Shown in pieces: positions 1 through 7,723 of a stretch of 14,685 nt of DNA. The stretch is from the NCBI GenBank assembly GCA_016839865.1, contig JAEOTN010000381.1, forward strand, positions 1 to 14,685, given 5' to 3'. How positions within the stretch are numbered: position 1 is the first letter of the stretch; each line of letters opens with the position of its first letter. Both the position numbers and the translations under genes were made by a program. This DNA is from Promethearchaeota archaeon (GTDB taxonomy: Archaea > Asgardarchaeota > Lokiarchaeia > Sigynarchaeales > MK-D1). Below the pieces are notes generated by a model. That model did not search any database. It was not told the origin of the DNA and saw only the letters and a list, made by a program, of their open reading frames with translations.

Positions 1-1338
1 CACGAGCGTGGGTTCCTTGCAGGATTATGGATTGCTCCATTTTTTGCCCAGGATCGTTCAGAACTCTTTAAAAGTCATCCTGAATGGTTTCTGAGAGATG
101 AAGATGGAAAACTAATCTTAGCTGGAGTTAATTGGGGCTCAAAGGTCTTTGCTTTAGATATATCTAAGCATGAAGTGATTGAGCATGTTAAGAAACTAAT
201 TCACACAATCGTTGAAGATTGGAATTATGATTACATTAAAATTGATTTTGTATATTCATCAGAAATCATCGGATCTCAGTATTACTTACCTGGAGTAACA
301 CGTGCAGAAGTATACCGTAATGGGATTGAATTTATTCGAGATCAGATGGGAGACGATCGTATTTTGCTTGGTTGTGGAGCTCCGTTAGGACCCAGCATTG
401 GCGTTGTAGATGCCATGCGAATAGGTGCTGATACTGCTGCTAAATGGAGAGTTATGGGAAAGGTTGGCGATTTTGCTCACCTTAAATTAAATGTTGGTTT
501 ACCCTCATTGAAACCCGCAATGCAAGCTACTGTTCTTAGAAGTTTCATGCATAATAAATTCTGGATGAACGATCCTGATTGTGTAGTGGTTAGGAAGAAG
601 AAAAGTAAATTAAATTTGGATGAAATCCGTTTTCAGTTGACGATAATGGGTTTGTCTGCTGGAATGATCATGTTTAGTGATGACCTTACACTTCTTGATG
701 AAGAGCGACTACGCTACATGAAATTATTGTTACCCCCCTACAAAGAGGGCGCATTATCATTAGATATGTTACAGCAACGAGATCCGGAACTTTTTAGTAT
801 GTATACGGAAGCTCCTATTGGAAAAAGGATCCTATTAGCCCTTCTCAACTGGAAAGATCGCAGCAAATCAATTAGATTTACGATTCGAGATGTTTTAGAA
901 TCATTGAACATCACATTGAATGCTACTGAATTTTACATTTATGATTTCTGGAAAAAACGTATGCTTCCTGGAGAATTTAGTTTAGATGAACAATTAACAG
1001 TATCAAATGTACCTAAACATGGATGTACCTATTATTCTATTATCCCTATTGAGCCAAATAAAACAGCTCCAATTGTTTTATCATCAGATCTGCATATAAC
1101 GCAAGGTTGTCAAGAGATAAAGAGTGTAGAGTTTTTTCCAGAGGAAAATAAGATGGTGTTTACTTTTGATTTACGATTCCATGATGGAACTATTACTTTA
1201 TTCTCAAAAACAAAATTGAAACCCCAAGTTATCTCTGGTCGCAATTTTGAAGTAATTAAACTTAAAGACATAGGATATTTGCTTAAAATTCCTGTGTTTT
1301 TCCCAATTGACAATATTTTAACATTATATTTTGAATAG
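1..1338 (+). CDS. alpha-galactosidase, GH36-type, C-terminal part (5' end outside window)
   Basis: The reading frame is open from the first base and gives 445 residues, so the gene is cut by the left edge. A GTG at 175 is an internal Val codon. The visible part resembles glycoside hydrolase family 36 (melibiase), which removes terminal alpha-galactosyl groups from oligosaccharides. It shows the barrel segment GLWIAPF (visible residues 8-14), then YIKIDF with the likely nucleophile Asp at residue 82 (codon 244-246). Next come GCGAPLG (124-130) and MRIGADTA, with the likely acid/base Asp at residue 144 (codon 430-432). A beta-rich C-terminal domain follows the barrel. GH36 enzymes are usually near 700 residues, so roughly the first third is missing. 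No signal can be judged. The catalytic assignments come from family knowledge. Specificity for galactose over related sugars is not proven. Confidence 0.85.
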   Translation, partial: HERGFLAGLWIAPFFAQDRSELFKSHPEWFLRDEDGKLILAGVNWGSKVFALDISKHEVIEHVKKLIHTIVEDWNYDYIKIDFVYSSEIIGSQYYLPGVTRAEVYRNGIEFIRDQMGDDRILLGCGAPLGPSIGVVDAMRIGADTAAKWRVMGKVGDFAHLKLNVGLPSLKPAMQATVLRSFMHNKFWMNDPDCVVVRKKKSKLNLDEIRFQLTIMGLSAGMIMFSDDLTLLDEERLRYMKLLLPPYKEGALSLDMLQQRDPELFSMYTEAPIGKRILLALLNWKDRSKSIRFTIRDVLESLNITLNATEFYIYDFWKKRMLPGEFSLDEQLTVSNVPKHGCTYYSIIPIEPNKTAPIVLSSDLHITQGCQEIKSVEFFPEENKMVFTFDLRFHDGTITLFSKTKLKPQVISGRNFEVIKLKDIGYLLKIPVFFPIDNILTLYFE

Positions 1339-1386
1339 ATTCGAAAATTCGCGACTTAGTAGATAAGCCCGAAAAACTCATCATTT

Positions 1387-1692
1387 TTATTTTGCAAGTG
1401 TTTTTGCATAGTTCATTGCTTCAGTAGCATAAGAAATCCAGTTTTTTACTTCTTTTTCAGGAATTATAACCCATTCTTTCATTATTTTACCATTTCCAGG
1501 ATCATAAGGCAATCCGACACCAGATTCCCGTAACTGTGTAACCCTCCCTTTGGGAAGTTTTACAATAATACCATCTTTGTTGAAAATTGCAAACATTTTC
1601 TTTCTTATCTTTAACGATTCTCCTTGTTTCTTTACTTCATTCTTAGAAAGAAAATGAGATTTTAGTTTTGTCCATTCTTCCATCATAATCAT
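1387..1692 (-). CDS. TfoX N-terminal domain protein (small, YjbR/TfoX-like)
   Basis: This 101-residue protein resembles the TfoX-N domain: KKMFAIFNKDGIIVKLPKG near residues 31-49, then a GLPYDPGNGKIMKEWVIIP stretch, then a C-terminal helix. That is the usual order (KMFG..., DGLVLKLP, F.P.GRPMKEWVVVP). In bacteria the domain occurs in competence regulators, but stand-alone archaeal copies have no established role, so no function is assigned. The N-terminus MIMMEEW offers starts at Met1, Met3 or Met4. Met1 is used because nothing decides between them. It is convergent with the galactosidase gene and divergent from the membrane-protein gene at 1779. On the minus strand a T/A-rich TATA-like stretch (1731-1740) lies about 40 bases upstream and would give a short leader. 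Confidence 0.7.
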   Translation of the reverse strand: MIMMEEWTKLKSHFLSKNEVKKQGESLKIRKKMFAIFNKDGIIVKLPKGRVTQLRESGVGLPYDPGNGKIMKEWVIIPEKEVKNWISYATEAMNYAKTLAK

Positions 1693-1778
1693 CGCAATAA
1701 TTATTGTTATACACGTAAATAACCCTACTTTTTTATATTAAAAGGTTCAACGATATCTGAACTGTAAAGGTGAATAAT

Positions 1779-2183
1779 ATGAAAGACATGAAACTTTGGA
1801 AAGTGATCTTACTTTTAGTTGGATCCTATATCGGATTAGGTCTAATTTATACGATAACGATCTTTGGAGCAACAGGGCAAATATCCGAAATTTTCGGCTC
1901 TTCTTCTGATTGGTTATTGTTATGGATAAATTTCACACTGGGGCATAGTTTAGCATCTCCTGGTATTACAATCCTTTATGCTGCCGATATTGGGATTGGG
2001 GGTGATATGCTTTTGATGTCAATGTTCCTTCTAATGTTGCTACCTGGCATCATCAGTGCAATACTCGTTGGTTTGTTTGCACAAAATAGCAAAGTAGCAT
2101 TCCGTGTTGTATTTTGTTCTTTTTATTTCTCTCTACCATCACTATTATACTCTACGCATTTGATATCTACCTATATGCCTTAG
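1779..2183 (+). CDS. multi-pass membrane protein, N-terminal part before a probable frameshift
   Basis: The frame encodes about 134 residues with three strong hydrophobic helices (after LWKV, around WLLLWINF and around MLLMSMFLLMLL). It runs into a stop after a low-quality tail that begins near residue 115. ATG 1779 is chosen over GTG 1770 because GGTGA (1769-1773) sits five bases before it as a Shine-Dalgarno-like site. At the run of five T (2120-2124), moving to the -1 frame continues directly into the reading frame that ends at 2335. That gives an 185-residue protein whose fourth helix crosses the junction (VVFCSF then LFLSTITIILYAFD). The family is not recognised. The simplest reading is one gene with a lost T (mutation or assembly error). 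Confidence 0.6.
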   Translation: MKDMKLWKVILLLVGSYIGLGLIYTITIFGATGQISEIFGSSSDWLLLWINFTLGHSLASPGITILYAADIGIGGDMLLMSMFLLMLLPGIISAILVGLFAQNSKVAFRVVFCSFYFSLPSLLYSTHLISTYMP

Positions 2184-2335
2184 AAATGATATTCGGAGTA
2201 GTTCCCGGATTTTTTTCCTCACTACCAAAAGGGCTGGTGATTGTATTGTTAGCGTTGATTGGTATATCTAAGAGTATAGTACATGGGGGCATTGCGGGGC
2301 AGCTTCGAAACATTATAAGGAGAAAACAGCGATAA
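2114..2335 (+). pseudogene. C-terminal part of the frameshifted membrane protein
   Basis: This frame is open from 2090 and ends at 2335. It encodes the helix LSTITIILYAFDIYLYALEM, a loop FGVVPGFFSSLPKG, a last helix GLVIVLLALIGI and a basic tail ending RRKQR. It has no convincing start of its own: the first candidate is a TTG at 2114 inside the upstream gene, and the first ATG (2186) would begin inside the hydrophobic segment. It is therefore read as the continuation of the gene at 1779 and not as a separate protein. Whether the shift is a real null mutation, a sequencing error in the T run or a programmed -1 shift cannot be told here. The P-site codon TTT can re-pair after slipping, but the A-site TAT cannot fully. 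Confidence 0.55.
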
Positions 2336-2355
2336 ACATATTTGTCAAAACTCCC

Positions 2356-2366
2356 TTTTTTCTTTT
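2356..2366 (+). terminator. T-rich terminator candidate after the membrane-protein gene
   Basis: A T-run (CCC followed by T5-6, C, T4) lies about 20 bases after the stop at 2335, in the gap between two convergent genes. Archaeal RNA polymerase commonly terminates at such T tracts without a hairpin. The support is positional only. Confidence 0.4.
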
Positions 2367-3279
2367 AGTTGACTTCTAAAATCCATCCATCAGCAAAGGC
2401 TGAATATTTGCGATCGGAGTATCGAACGCCCCCGCATAACAAAATCATTTTATCCTCATAAACGTTCACACAATTGAAACCCCAACGAGGACTCCATGGA
2501 GTTTCAATCATATATTGATTCCATCCATCATCTTCAGTAAACCACCATACTTCATTCGTGAAATCTCTCTCCTTTGCATCTGATCCTCCTACCATCCAAA
2601 TTCTATTATCAAAAACACATACTCCTGATCCAAAATGCGGAGTAAAAGGAAGATTTTCTTCCACTTGTAACCAATCTGAGCCATTTCTAGAAATATACAT
2701 ATCGTTTTTTGCACCTTCTACTGCGCTTCCTGCAAATAAGCATAGCTTATCATGAAAAATTACAACGTTATGAAAGCAACGGGGGGTCCAAGGAGCTATT
2801 TCATCATTTTCACTCCAATGAATTCCATCTTGAGTTGTCCAAATATCGTTTTTTACTCCTGAACTAGTGATTCCACCAAATATCCATAAAGAATTCTTGA
2901 ATACTAATGCAACATGCCCTTCTCGTCCTTCCCAAGTGTTTGTTTTTTGAAGGCATTCCCATTCATTACTTGAATTCTCTGGATCGAAAATCCAAATATC
3001 CTCCAAATAGCGAGATTGATAATTAAATCCGCCAATTAAAAAGAGTTTTCCATTGAAAGTTGTTACCGAATGTCCATTTCGGGGGCTCCAAGAATTCATG
3101 TTAGCCAACTGCTTCCATTGAAATTCTTTATTGCACTTCCATATGTCGGAATTAAATGTGTTCGTGTTGGGATTCCACCCACCTGTTAAGAATAATTCCT
3201 TCTCATAAAGGTATGATGCTGCAAAGGACACTGGTTCCCAATTTGGAACCGCAATTTTTCTCCAAGAATAATTGTGCAT
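2365..3279 (-). CDS. kelch-repeat beta-propeller protein
   Basis: The protein is about 304 residues from the chosen ATG and consists almost entirely of six kelch-type repeats. Each has a hydrophobic strand ending in a diglycine or close variant (LTGGW, LIGGF, IFGGI, LFAGS, MVGGS, LCGGV) followed by an aromatic strand (IWKCN, IWIFD, IWTTQ, MYISR, VWWFT). The connecting loops repeat a W-[ST]-P-R motif. Six blades fit one complete propeller. Such domains bind proteins or glycans, and the partner is unknown. No signal peptide is seen, so it is probably cytoplasmic. An ATG at 3321 would add 14 basic residues but overlap the transporter gene by 35 bases. The ATG at 3279 starts just after that gene's stop (7-base gap) and just before the first blade, so it is preferred. 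It probably lies in an operon with the transporter. Confidence 0.8.
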   Translation of the reverse strand: MHNYSWRKIAVPNWEPVSFAASYLYEKELFLTGGWNPNTNTFNSDIWKCNKEFQWKQLANMNSWSPRNGHSVTTFNGKLFLIGGFNYQSRYLEDIWIFDPENSSNEWECLQKTNTWEGREGHVALVFKNSLWIFGGITSSGVKNDIWTTQDGIHWSENDEIAPWTPRCFHNVVIFHDKLCLFAGSAVEGAKNDMYISRNGSDWLQVEENLPFTPHFGSGVCVFDNRIWMVGGSDAKERDFTNEVWWFTEDDGWNQYMIETPWSPRWGFNCVNVYEDKMILLCGGVRYSDRKYSAFADGWILEVN

Positions 3280-3286
3280 AATTAAC

Positions 3287-4186
3287 TCATATCTTTTTAT
3301 TTTCTTGATTTTCCATTTCATTTTCCAAATTTACTTTTTTAGTAAAAGCTGAAATCAACACTACTCCGATAACAATAATCCCTATTCCTACAATTTGCAC
3401 AGGTCTAATTTGTTCATTTATAATGAAATTACCTAACACTGCTGTTAGAATGATACTTACGGATGTAAAAATTGGAACTACCAAATTTGCTTCAATCTTT
3501 GTAAATGCCCATTGTGTTAATCCCAGCGTTGCAGTAGCTAATGCAAACACAACAAAAACGAAAATCAAACTCAGTCCAGGAATATCCGATATTCTTTTTG
3601 ACAATGTTTGCCATGCCATGGTTGTGCCTGCAAATAACGCAATGAGTATCCCGGACAATCGTGGGTTCTTTATAATTAGTGTAGCAATCAAAACTCCTGT
3701 AATTTCAAGACCAAAAATTATCCCAAATATCGTCCAGAAAGATGTGAAGTTTACATCCTCTCTTATTAATTGGGAAGGAGCGGTTGCTACGATATTTATA
3801 ACTACAATACCAACTATGATTAGTGATGCTCCAATTATCTCAATGATTGTTATTTTTTCTTTCAAAACGAAATATGAAAACATAAGTAAAATAATTAACC
3901 CAAAACCTTCAAGTGGAGCAATTAAATTCATTGGGGTGTCAAACACTGTTAAAGGAATCCACTGAATAAACATAAATGATGTGGTTAAAGCAGTTCCAAA
4001 TATCCAAAATCCCGAATTCTTAGCGGTTTTGCTAGTTCGGTTCTGCTTTTCGTCAATTTTTACGTTTTTCACACCTTTAAAACCCTCAATTGCATATTTT
4101 TGAATTCCTTTTCCAACATAAAGAAGAATATAGGATATTAAACCAATTGAGATCCCAAGTATCAATTTCCCCGTAACTGAAACCAT
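3287..4186 (-). CDS. EamA/DMT-superfamily membrane transporter
   Basis: This protein of about 299 residues has nine to ten hydrophobic helices. It shows the repeated architecture of drug/metabolite transporters: a helix ending in a P-L-E-G-type segment (IAPLEGFGLIILLMFSYFVL), then LKEKITIIEIIGASLIIVGI, and in the second half TSVSIILTAVLGNFIINEQI followed by PVQIVGIGIIVIGVVLI. Both halves show the family's hydrophobic run, short E-[KQ]-I loop and I-G-x-x-x-I-x-x-G helix. The substrate is not predictable; metabolite export or uptake, or a NIPA-like cation carrier, are options. The N-terminus is MetMet, a GTG at 4189 followed by an ATG at 4186. The ATG is used because a TATA-like box lies about 25 bases upstream and suggests a leaderless message. 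A charged, Asn/Glu-rich tail ends the protein. Confidence 0.8.
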   Translation of the reverse strand: MVSVTGKLILGISIGLISYILLYVGKGIQKYAIEGFKGVKNVKIDEKQNRTSKTAKNSGFWIFGTALTTSFMFIQWIPLTVFDTPMNLIAPLEGFGLIILLMFSYFVLKEKITIIEIIGASLIIVGIVVINIVATAPSQLIREDVNFTSFWTIFGIIFGLEITGVLIATLIIKNPRLSGILIALFAGTTMAWQTLSKRISDIPGLSLIFVFVVFALATATLGLTQWAFTKIEANLVVPIFTSVSIILTAVLGNFIINEQIRPVQIVGIGIIVIGVVLISAFTKKVNLENEMENQENKKI

Positions 4187-4210
4187 CACACTAATGTTCT
4201 CTTTGTATTC

Positions 4211-4220
4211 TTATATAATT
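4211..4220 (-). promoter_or_regulatory. TATA-like box of the transporter gene, leaderless spacing
   Basis: On the minus strand this reads AATTATATAA. Its near end lies 25 bases before the ATG at 4186, the spacing expected when transcription starts at or next to the start codon. No Shine-Dalgarno is visible before that ATG. The box sits in the 32-base gap after the methyltransferase stop, so the transporter can be transcribed independently. Confidence 0.5.
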
Positions 4221-4221
4221 A

Positions 4222-5064
4222 CTAATTCTCATCAATTCCCAATTCAGCAATCATCACTGTTGGTTTGATGTATTTCGCCGTACGTTTATCACGTAATGTG
4301 ACCTTTTTTACTTCTTTTTGGATCATGAACTTAGCTTTTATGACTTCGCTGTTTTTCATGAGGTAAAACGTTAGTCTCATTAATTTGAAGAAGTTTTTAA
4401 ATCCTCCAATTAACGCAAACGCATCTTTAATCTTGACTTTTTCTGCAACAGTCTTATATTTACAGTTTTTAAACCCCTTTTCTTCCATCCAGTTCGTATA
4501 TTCGTCCCTTGTAGGTATTCTTAATGTGTATCCTGAAATTTCTTTGAACATTTCTCCTACTCGCTTGATTTCCTCATGTTTATCTCGCGGAACTTGAGGA
4601 TCTAACATTAATTCATTAAAACCTAAGAAACCTCCTGGTCGTAAAACTCGTTTAAACTCTTCTAATGCTCGTCCCATATCTAGGAAATATGCCATATACT
4701 CAGTCACTACAATATCAAACATCTTATCTTCAAAAGGTAAATCATGGGCGTCTGCTATCATGAAATCGACTTTTGACTCTGAATTACGTCCTTTAGCCAT
4801 TTTTTGTGCCAATTCAATGGTCTTCTTAGCAATATCAATTCCGATTACTTGGAATCCATGTTTTTCCGCTAAGTAAAATACACTCTTTCCCTTACCACAT
4901 CCGATTACAAGTACTTTAGGATTTTCAGGAAGAGTTGAAAGTTGCACCATTTTATCCCATGATCCCATTCCAGTCCAATTTATGGACTCTAAATTCATTT
5001 TACTGAGAAGATCATACCATCCAAGAGATTCCCATTCCTTAATATCAATATCAAATTTTGCCAT
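4222..5064 (-). CDS. class I SAM-dependent methyltransferase
   Basis: This protein of 280 residues has a Rossmann-fold methyltransferase domain at about 45-150. Motif I is VLVIGCGKG (51-59). The strand-2 acidic residue that binds the SAM ribose is in VIGIDIA (Asp77). Motif II/III is seen in DFMIADAHDLPF (100-111), followed by FDIVVTEYM and the post-motif VLRPGGFL (140-147). This is the UbiE/Methyltransf_11 pattern. Residues 150-280 form a family-specific region with the hydrophobic stretch FALIGGFKNFFKLMRLTFYL, which may cover a lipid-like or hydrophobic substrate. The substrate is unknown. It is the first gene of the minus-strand cluster; the next gene starts about 35 bases downstream. Its ATG at 5064 has a TATA-like box some 26 bases upstream and no Shine-Dalgarno. 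Confidence 0.85.
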   Translation of the reverse strand: MAKFDIDIKEWESLGWYDLLSKMNLESINWTGMGSWDKMVQLSTLPENPKVLVIGCGKGKSVFYLAEKHGFQVIGIDIAKKTIELAQKMAKGRNSESKVDFMIADAHDLPFEDKMFDIVVTEYMAYFLDMGRALEEFKRVLRPGGFLGFNELMLDPQVPRDKHEEIKRVGEMFKEISGYTLRIPTRDEYTNWMEEKGFKNCKYKTVAEKVKIKDAFALIGGFKNFFKLMRLTFYLMKNSEVIKAKFMIQKEVKKVTLRDKRTAKYIKPTVMIAELGIDEN

Positions 5065-5085
5065 ATTATAAAATAAGGGTATTCA

Positions 5086-5096
5086 TCTCTATAATT
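5086..5096 (-). promoter_or_regulatory. TATA-like box of the methyltransferase gene, leaderless spacing
   Basis: The minus strand reads AATTATAGAGA, centred 26-28 bases before the ATG at 5064. It shares the AATTATA core with the transporter promoter at 4211-4220, and the spacing to the start codon is nearly the same. Confidence 0.45.
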
Positions 5097-5208
5097 CCAT
5101 TGTCTAAATCGTGATATCTCATTTATATCGGATTTGATCGAAAAGATAAAGGAAAGATTATTATCGAAATGAGGATTTTACCTACAAAATTGATACAGTG
5201 AAAATTTG

Positions 5209-6303
5209 ATGAGTTGGAAAGACAAATTCAAAGAAGCAGAAAGAGTTCGTGAAGGACAAGCCCCTAAAGAAGAATACAAGGGCACAATATATGCACACTA
5301 TAAAGGTATGAAATGGTGGCAAACTTTTGGTGAAGGATTTAAGATATTAGCAAAAACTTATCTGCCAACTTTGGCTGTTTTTGCTGTTATAGGAATAATT
5401 TTCGCTATAATCGCGGCGTTTGCATTGACCGAATGGAATTGGACTTTAACTGAATTAGGAGCGCAAGTTAATGAGTATATTGAGTTGTATGGAGGTACAC
5501 AAGAAGCTTTTGAAAGTATCTGGCCAGAGTATGCAAAAGATATTTACAATACTTATAGAACGAATTATACCTGGAACAATGTAGTTAATTTGTTCGTGAA
5601 TTACTTCTCATTATCCATTGGAGGTGTTCTAACTTCCAAATACATAATTGATAAAGCAAAGGGCAAAGATGTCACTCTTTTTGGTTCAATTAAAAGTACT
5701 TTTCGAGCTGATCGAATCGGAGTTGTGCTTCTTACTACACTTGTACTCGCAATATTGACTGCAGCAGGATTTGCTTTTTACTTCATATTCGGGATAGTCA
5801 TGCTTATTATGATTGGATTATGTGTTCCAGTGTTGGTAGATTCGGATCACGGGTTCTTAAATACTCTCAACCATGGATTTAAACTGGGAAAACAATACCG
5901 TTTAAGAACGATAATGCTGGTGATTATCTCTGTCCTCTTCTTCTCGTTTTTCGGTAATTTTCTAGCTCATTTAGCATTTCCAAATGTTAGTAATGCAGTT
6001 CGATTGAGTTGGGTAGATCCTGTAACACGTAGCTGGGGTTGGATAATATATGTGAATATTCTGAATTTTGTAACTACCGCGGTGTTTATGCCCATTCTTT
6101 ACGCTTTCCTTGCAGTTCATTATTTGGAATTAACTGTGCAAAAAGGAGAGGAATGGTTTGATTGGGTACCTCTTACAAAACAAAAACCAGTAAAACTCAC
6201 CTCAAAAGATATTCTGATAAATGTTACAGTCCTTGGTACTCTTATTGTATTGAGCCTGGCTATGACAATAGGATTTTACGCAACTAGCGGCTTTACAGTA
6301 TGA
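5209..6303 (+). CDS. multi-pass membrane protein of unknown function
   Basis: The family is not recognised. The 364-residue protein starts with a charged cytoplasmic-type segment of about 45 residues rich in Lys/Glu, containing the aromatic patch MKWWQTFGEGFK. It is followed by about seven hydrophobic helices (near 52-74, 126-145, 170-192, 194-212, 234-256, 279-304 and 337-359). A long polar loop rich in Tyr, Glu and Trp lies between helices 1 and 2. The middle segment LVDSDHGFLNTLNHGFKLGK between helices 4 and 5 resembles the amphipathic repeat of DUF4013- or GPDPase-membrane-domain proteins, but this similarity is loose. ATG 5209 is chosen over TTG 5206. No Shine-Dalgarno is seen. It stands alone, divergent from the methyltransferase and convergent with the UPF0282 gene (9-base gap). 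Confidence 0.75.
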   Translation: MSWKDKFKEAERVREGQAPKEEYKGTIYAHYKGMKWWQTFGEGFKILAKTYLPTLAVFAVIGIIFAIIAAFALTEWNWTLTELGAQVNEYIELYGGTQEAFESIWPEYAKDIYNTYRTNYTWNNVVNLFVNYFSLSIGGVLTSKYIIDKAKGKDVTLFGSIKSTFRADRIGVVLLTTLVLAILTAAGFAFYFIFGIVMLIMIGLCVPVLVDSDHGFLNTLNHGFKLGKQYRLRTIMLVIISVLFFSFFGNFLAHLAFPNVSNAVRLSWVDPVTRSWGWIIYVNILNFVTTAVFMPILYAFLAVHYLELTVQKGEEWFDWVPLTKQKPVKLTSKDILINVTVLGTLIVLSLAMTIGFYATSGFTV

Positions 6304-6312
6304 TAGAAATCA

Positions 6313-7386
6313 TCATTCTTTTCTATTTTTTACTTTTTTATACAGTTCTTCTCGGTTTATTTCTAAAACTAGCGGAATTTTCCTCTTCTCTTGTAATTCT
6401 GAAAGCAAATTCTTGTTGAATAAATTCCAATTCGTATTTTCTTTAGAGAAATCATTCAAGTAGTAGGGGAACTCAGAATCACGGATTAAATGGTGATCTA
6501 CAATGACATTATCAAATTCTTGAAAAATCCTTTTAGAATGGTCTAATGATTGTTCTAATAAATGATATACTTTCTGGTGTCGTAATAAATATGTGATAGG
6601 TCCACCAAATGCTATAGTATGAGTGATTTTACTGTTACCTGAGTAATTAAAATAAGTCTGTTTAAATCCTTGTTTTAAATTGAAAAGTAACTCTAAATCA
6701 TCGGGTGATGGCATTCCTTGCACATCTGGGAAGAAGTAGAAGAATTCATTTTGGTAAATAATGATAATAGGTTGAATCTTAATCTGTTTTCCATCCATTC
6801 GCATCCCATGGAGAAATTCCCTTGGAAAAATTAGCTGCGTGTCACCTATAGATATCGAATCTGTTATCTCCTTTTGTAATTCCAATGCACAATTTCTTTG
6901 ATATATTGATTTATCTGCCGGATAGCTATCAACATCAATACGATTTGAACTAATCCCTAATGCTGATAAGTCTTTATGGAACTTTACTCCACGCATTTTC
7001 TGATTATAATTGGTGTTCTTACTATATTGCTTGCAAAATACAAATTTGTTTGTATAGAGAGATTCGAACAGTTTTCCGGACGAGTGGATATACATATCAT
7101 CCTCGATATTGGGTTTAAAATGATCATGATGGTAATGGCTGATGAACAAAAAGTCACAATCAGCACTCCTCTTCACGATCTCGGTAGAATAATAGTGCAA
7201 TCTGTCAAACTCAAGATAATGCGGAATCTTAAACTTCTTATAGGGTCCTAATGCGCATCCAGGATCCAAGAGTATAGACAGATCTGGAGTAGAAACTTGT
7301 ATGCAAAAAGACCGAACACCATAACTTTCACTGCAAATAGGGTAAATTCTTAGATTATCACCAAACTTACGCATTTTTAAGACCAT
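6313..7386 (-). CDS. UPF0282-family metallo-beta-lactamase-fold hydrolase
   Basis: The 357-residue protein matches the archaeal UPF0282 family along its length. It has SESYGVRS (19-26) and ILLDPGCALGP (39-48), then the metal-binding HxHxDH motif as HYHHDH (84-89). A further likely ligand is His193 in FLHG, followed by PDVQG (220-224), GGPITYLL (261-268) and VDHHLIRD (296-303). All are in family order, so the metal site looks complete and the enzyme should be active. The natural substrate of UPF0282 proteins is not known to me. It is somewhat longer than the usual roughly 300 residues. Starts at 7386 and 7374 are both possible. The second ATG is eight bases before the end of the overlapping SIR2-like frame, suggesting coupled translation. 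It is cytoplasmic; no signal peptide is seen. Confidence 0.85.
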   Translation of the reverse strand: MVLKMRKFGDNLRIYPICSESYGVRSFCIQVSTPDLSILLDPGCALGPYKKFKIPHYLEFDRLHYYSTEIVKRSADCDFLFISHYHHDHFKPNIEDDMYIHSSGKLFESLYTNKFVFCKQYSKNTNYNQKMRGVKFHKDLSALGISSNRIDVDSYPADKSIYQRNCALELQKEITDSISIGDTQLIFPREFLHGMRMDGKQIKIQPIIIIYQNEFFYFFPDVQGMPSPDDLELLFNLKQGFKQTYFNYSGNSKITHTIAFGGPITYLLRHQKVYHLLEQSLDHSKRIFQEFDNVIVDHHLIRDSEFPYYLNDFSKENTNWNLFNKNLLSELQEKRKIPLVLEINREELYKKVKNRKE

Positions 7387-7723
7387 TAATTTTATTTCTA
7401 CAATAAATATCGTTTTTCCACTTACGTTCTACTAATCGCCATCTACATTGGAATAAGTCGGACCAATATTTATCTGGCGTTAGAATTAAGTATTCAGCGG
7501 GTAGTTTTCGTCTGTTCTTATACCTTTTGCGAGTTACACTTTCACTAATTTTCCCATACTCCTTGAAAATTCTCTCAATAAGGCCATTCCACCCACCTAA
7601 TCCATATTTATCATCTCGCGACCAAGAAGCACCAGCACCTAAATAAAGAACAATTTGTTGGGTTCTGTAATGATTAACTAATGATTGAAAATTCTCATCA
7701 TGAACAAATGAATATTCTATCAT
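7367..7723 (-). CDS. SIR2-like domain N-terminal fragment (truncated?)
   Basis: The 118-residue protein begins with a short lead and then IVLYLGAGASWS (24-35), the dinucleotide-binding glycine motif of SIR2-like domains. GLGGWNGLIERI (41-52) matches the G-x-P-x-W-x-x-L-I region of that family. SIR2-like proteins bind or cleave NAD, and many act in anti-phage defence. Family members normally exceed 250 residues and have a conserved catalytic Asn/His region. Here everything after about residue 55 is basic and weakly conserved, and the frame stops inside the next gene's start. It is therefore either a decayed remnant or a short stand-alone protein, and NADase activity is not expected. It overlaps the UPF0282 gene by up to 20 bases and is its only upstream partner. 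The ATG at 7723 is the start used. Confidence 0.6.
   Translation of the reverse strand: MIEYSFVHDENFQSLVNHYRTQQIVLYLGAGASWSRDDKYGLGGWNGLIERIFKEYGKISESVTRKRYKNRRKLPAEYLILTPDKYWSDLFQCRWRLVERKWKNDIYCRNKINGLKNA

Noticed and set aside
175..177. GTG as the start of the galactosidase-like gene
   Set aside because: The frame is open and clearly homologous upstream to base 1 (GLWIAPF and following), so this is an internal Val codon.
3280..3321. Upstream ATG of the kelch gene
   Set aside because: It would overlap the transporter gene by 35 bases and only add a basic 14-residue stretch before the first blade. It remains possible but less likely than 3279.
3423..3965. A 180-codon plus-strand frame
   Set aside because: It is antisense to the transporter helices and has no recognisable domain; it reflects the codon bias of the real gene.
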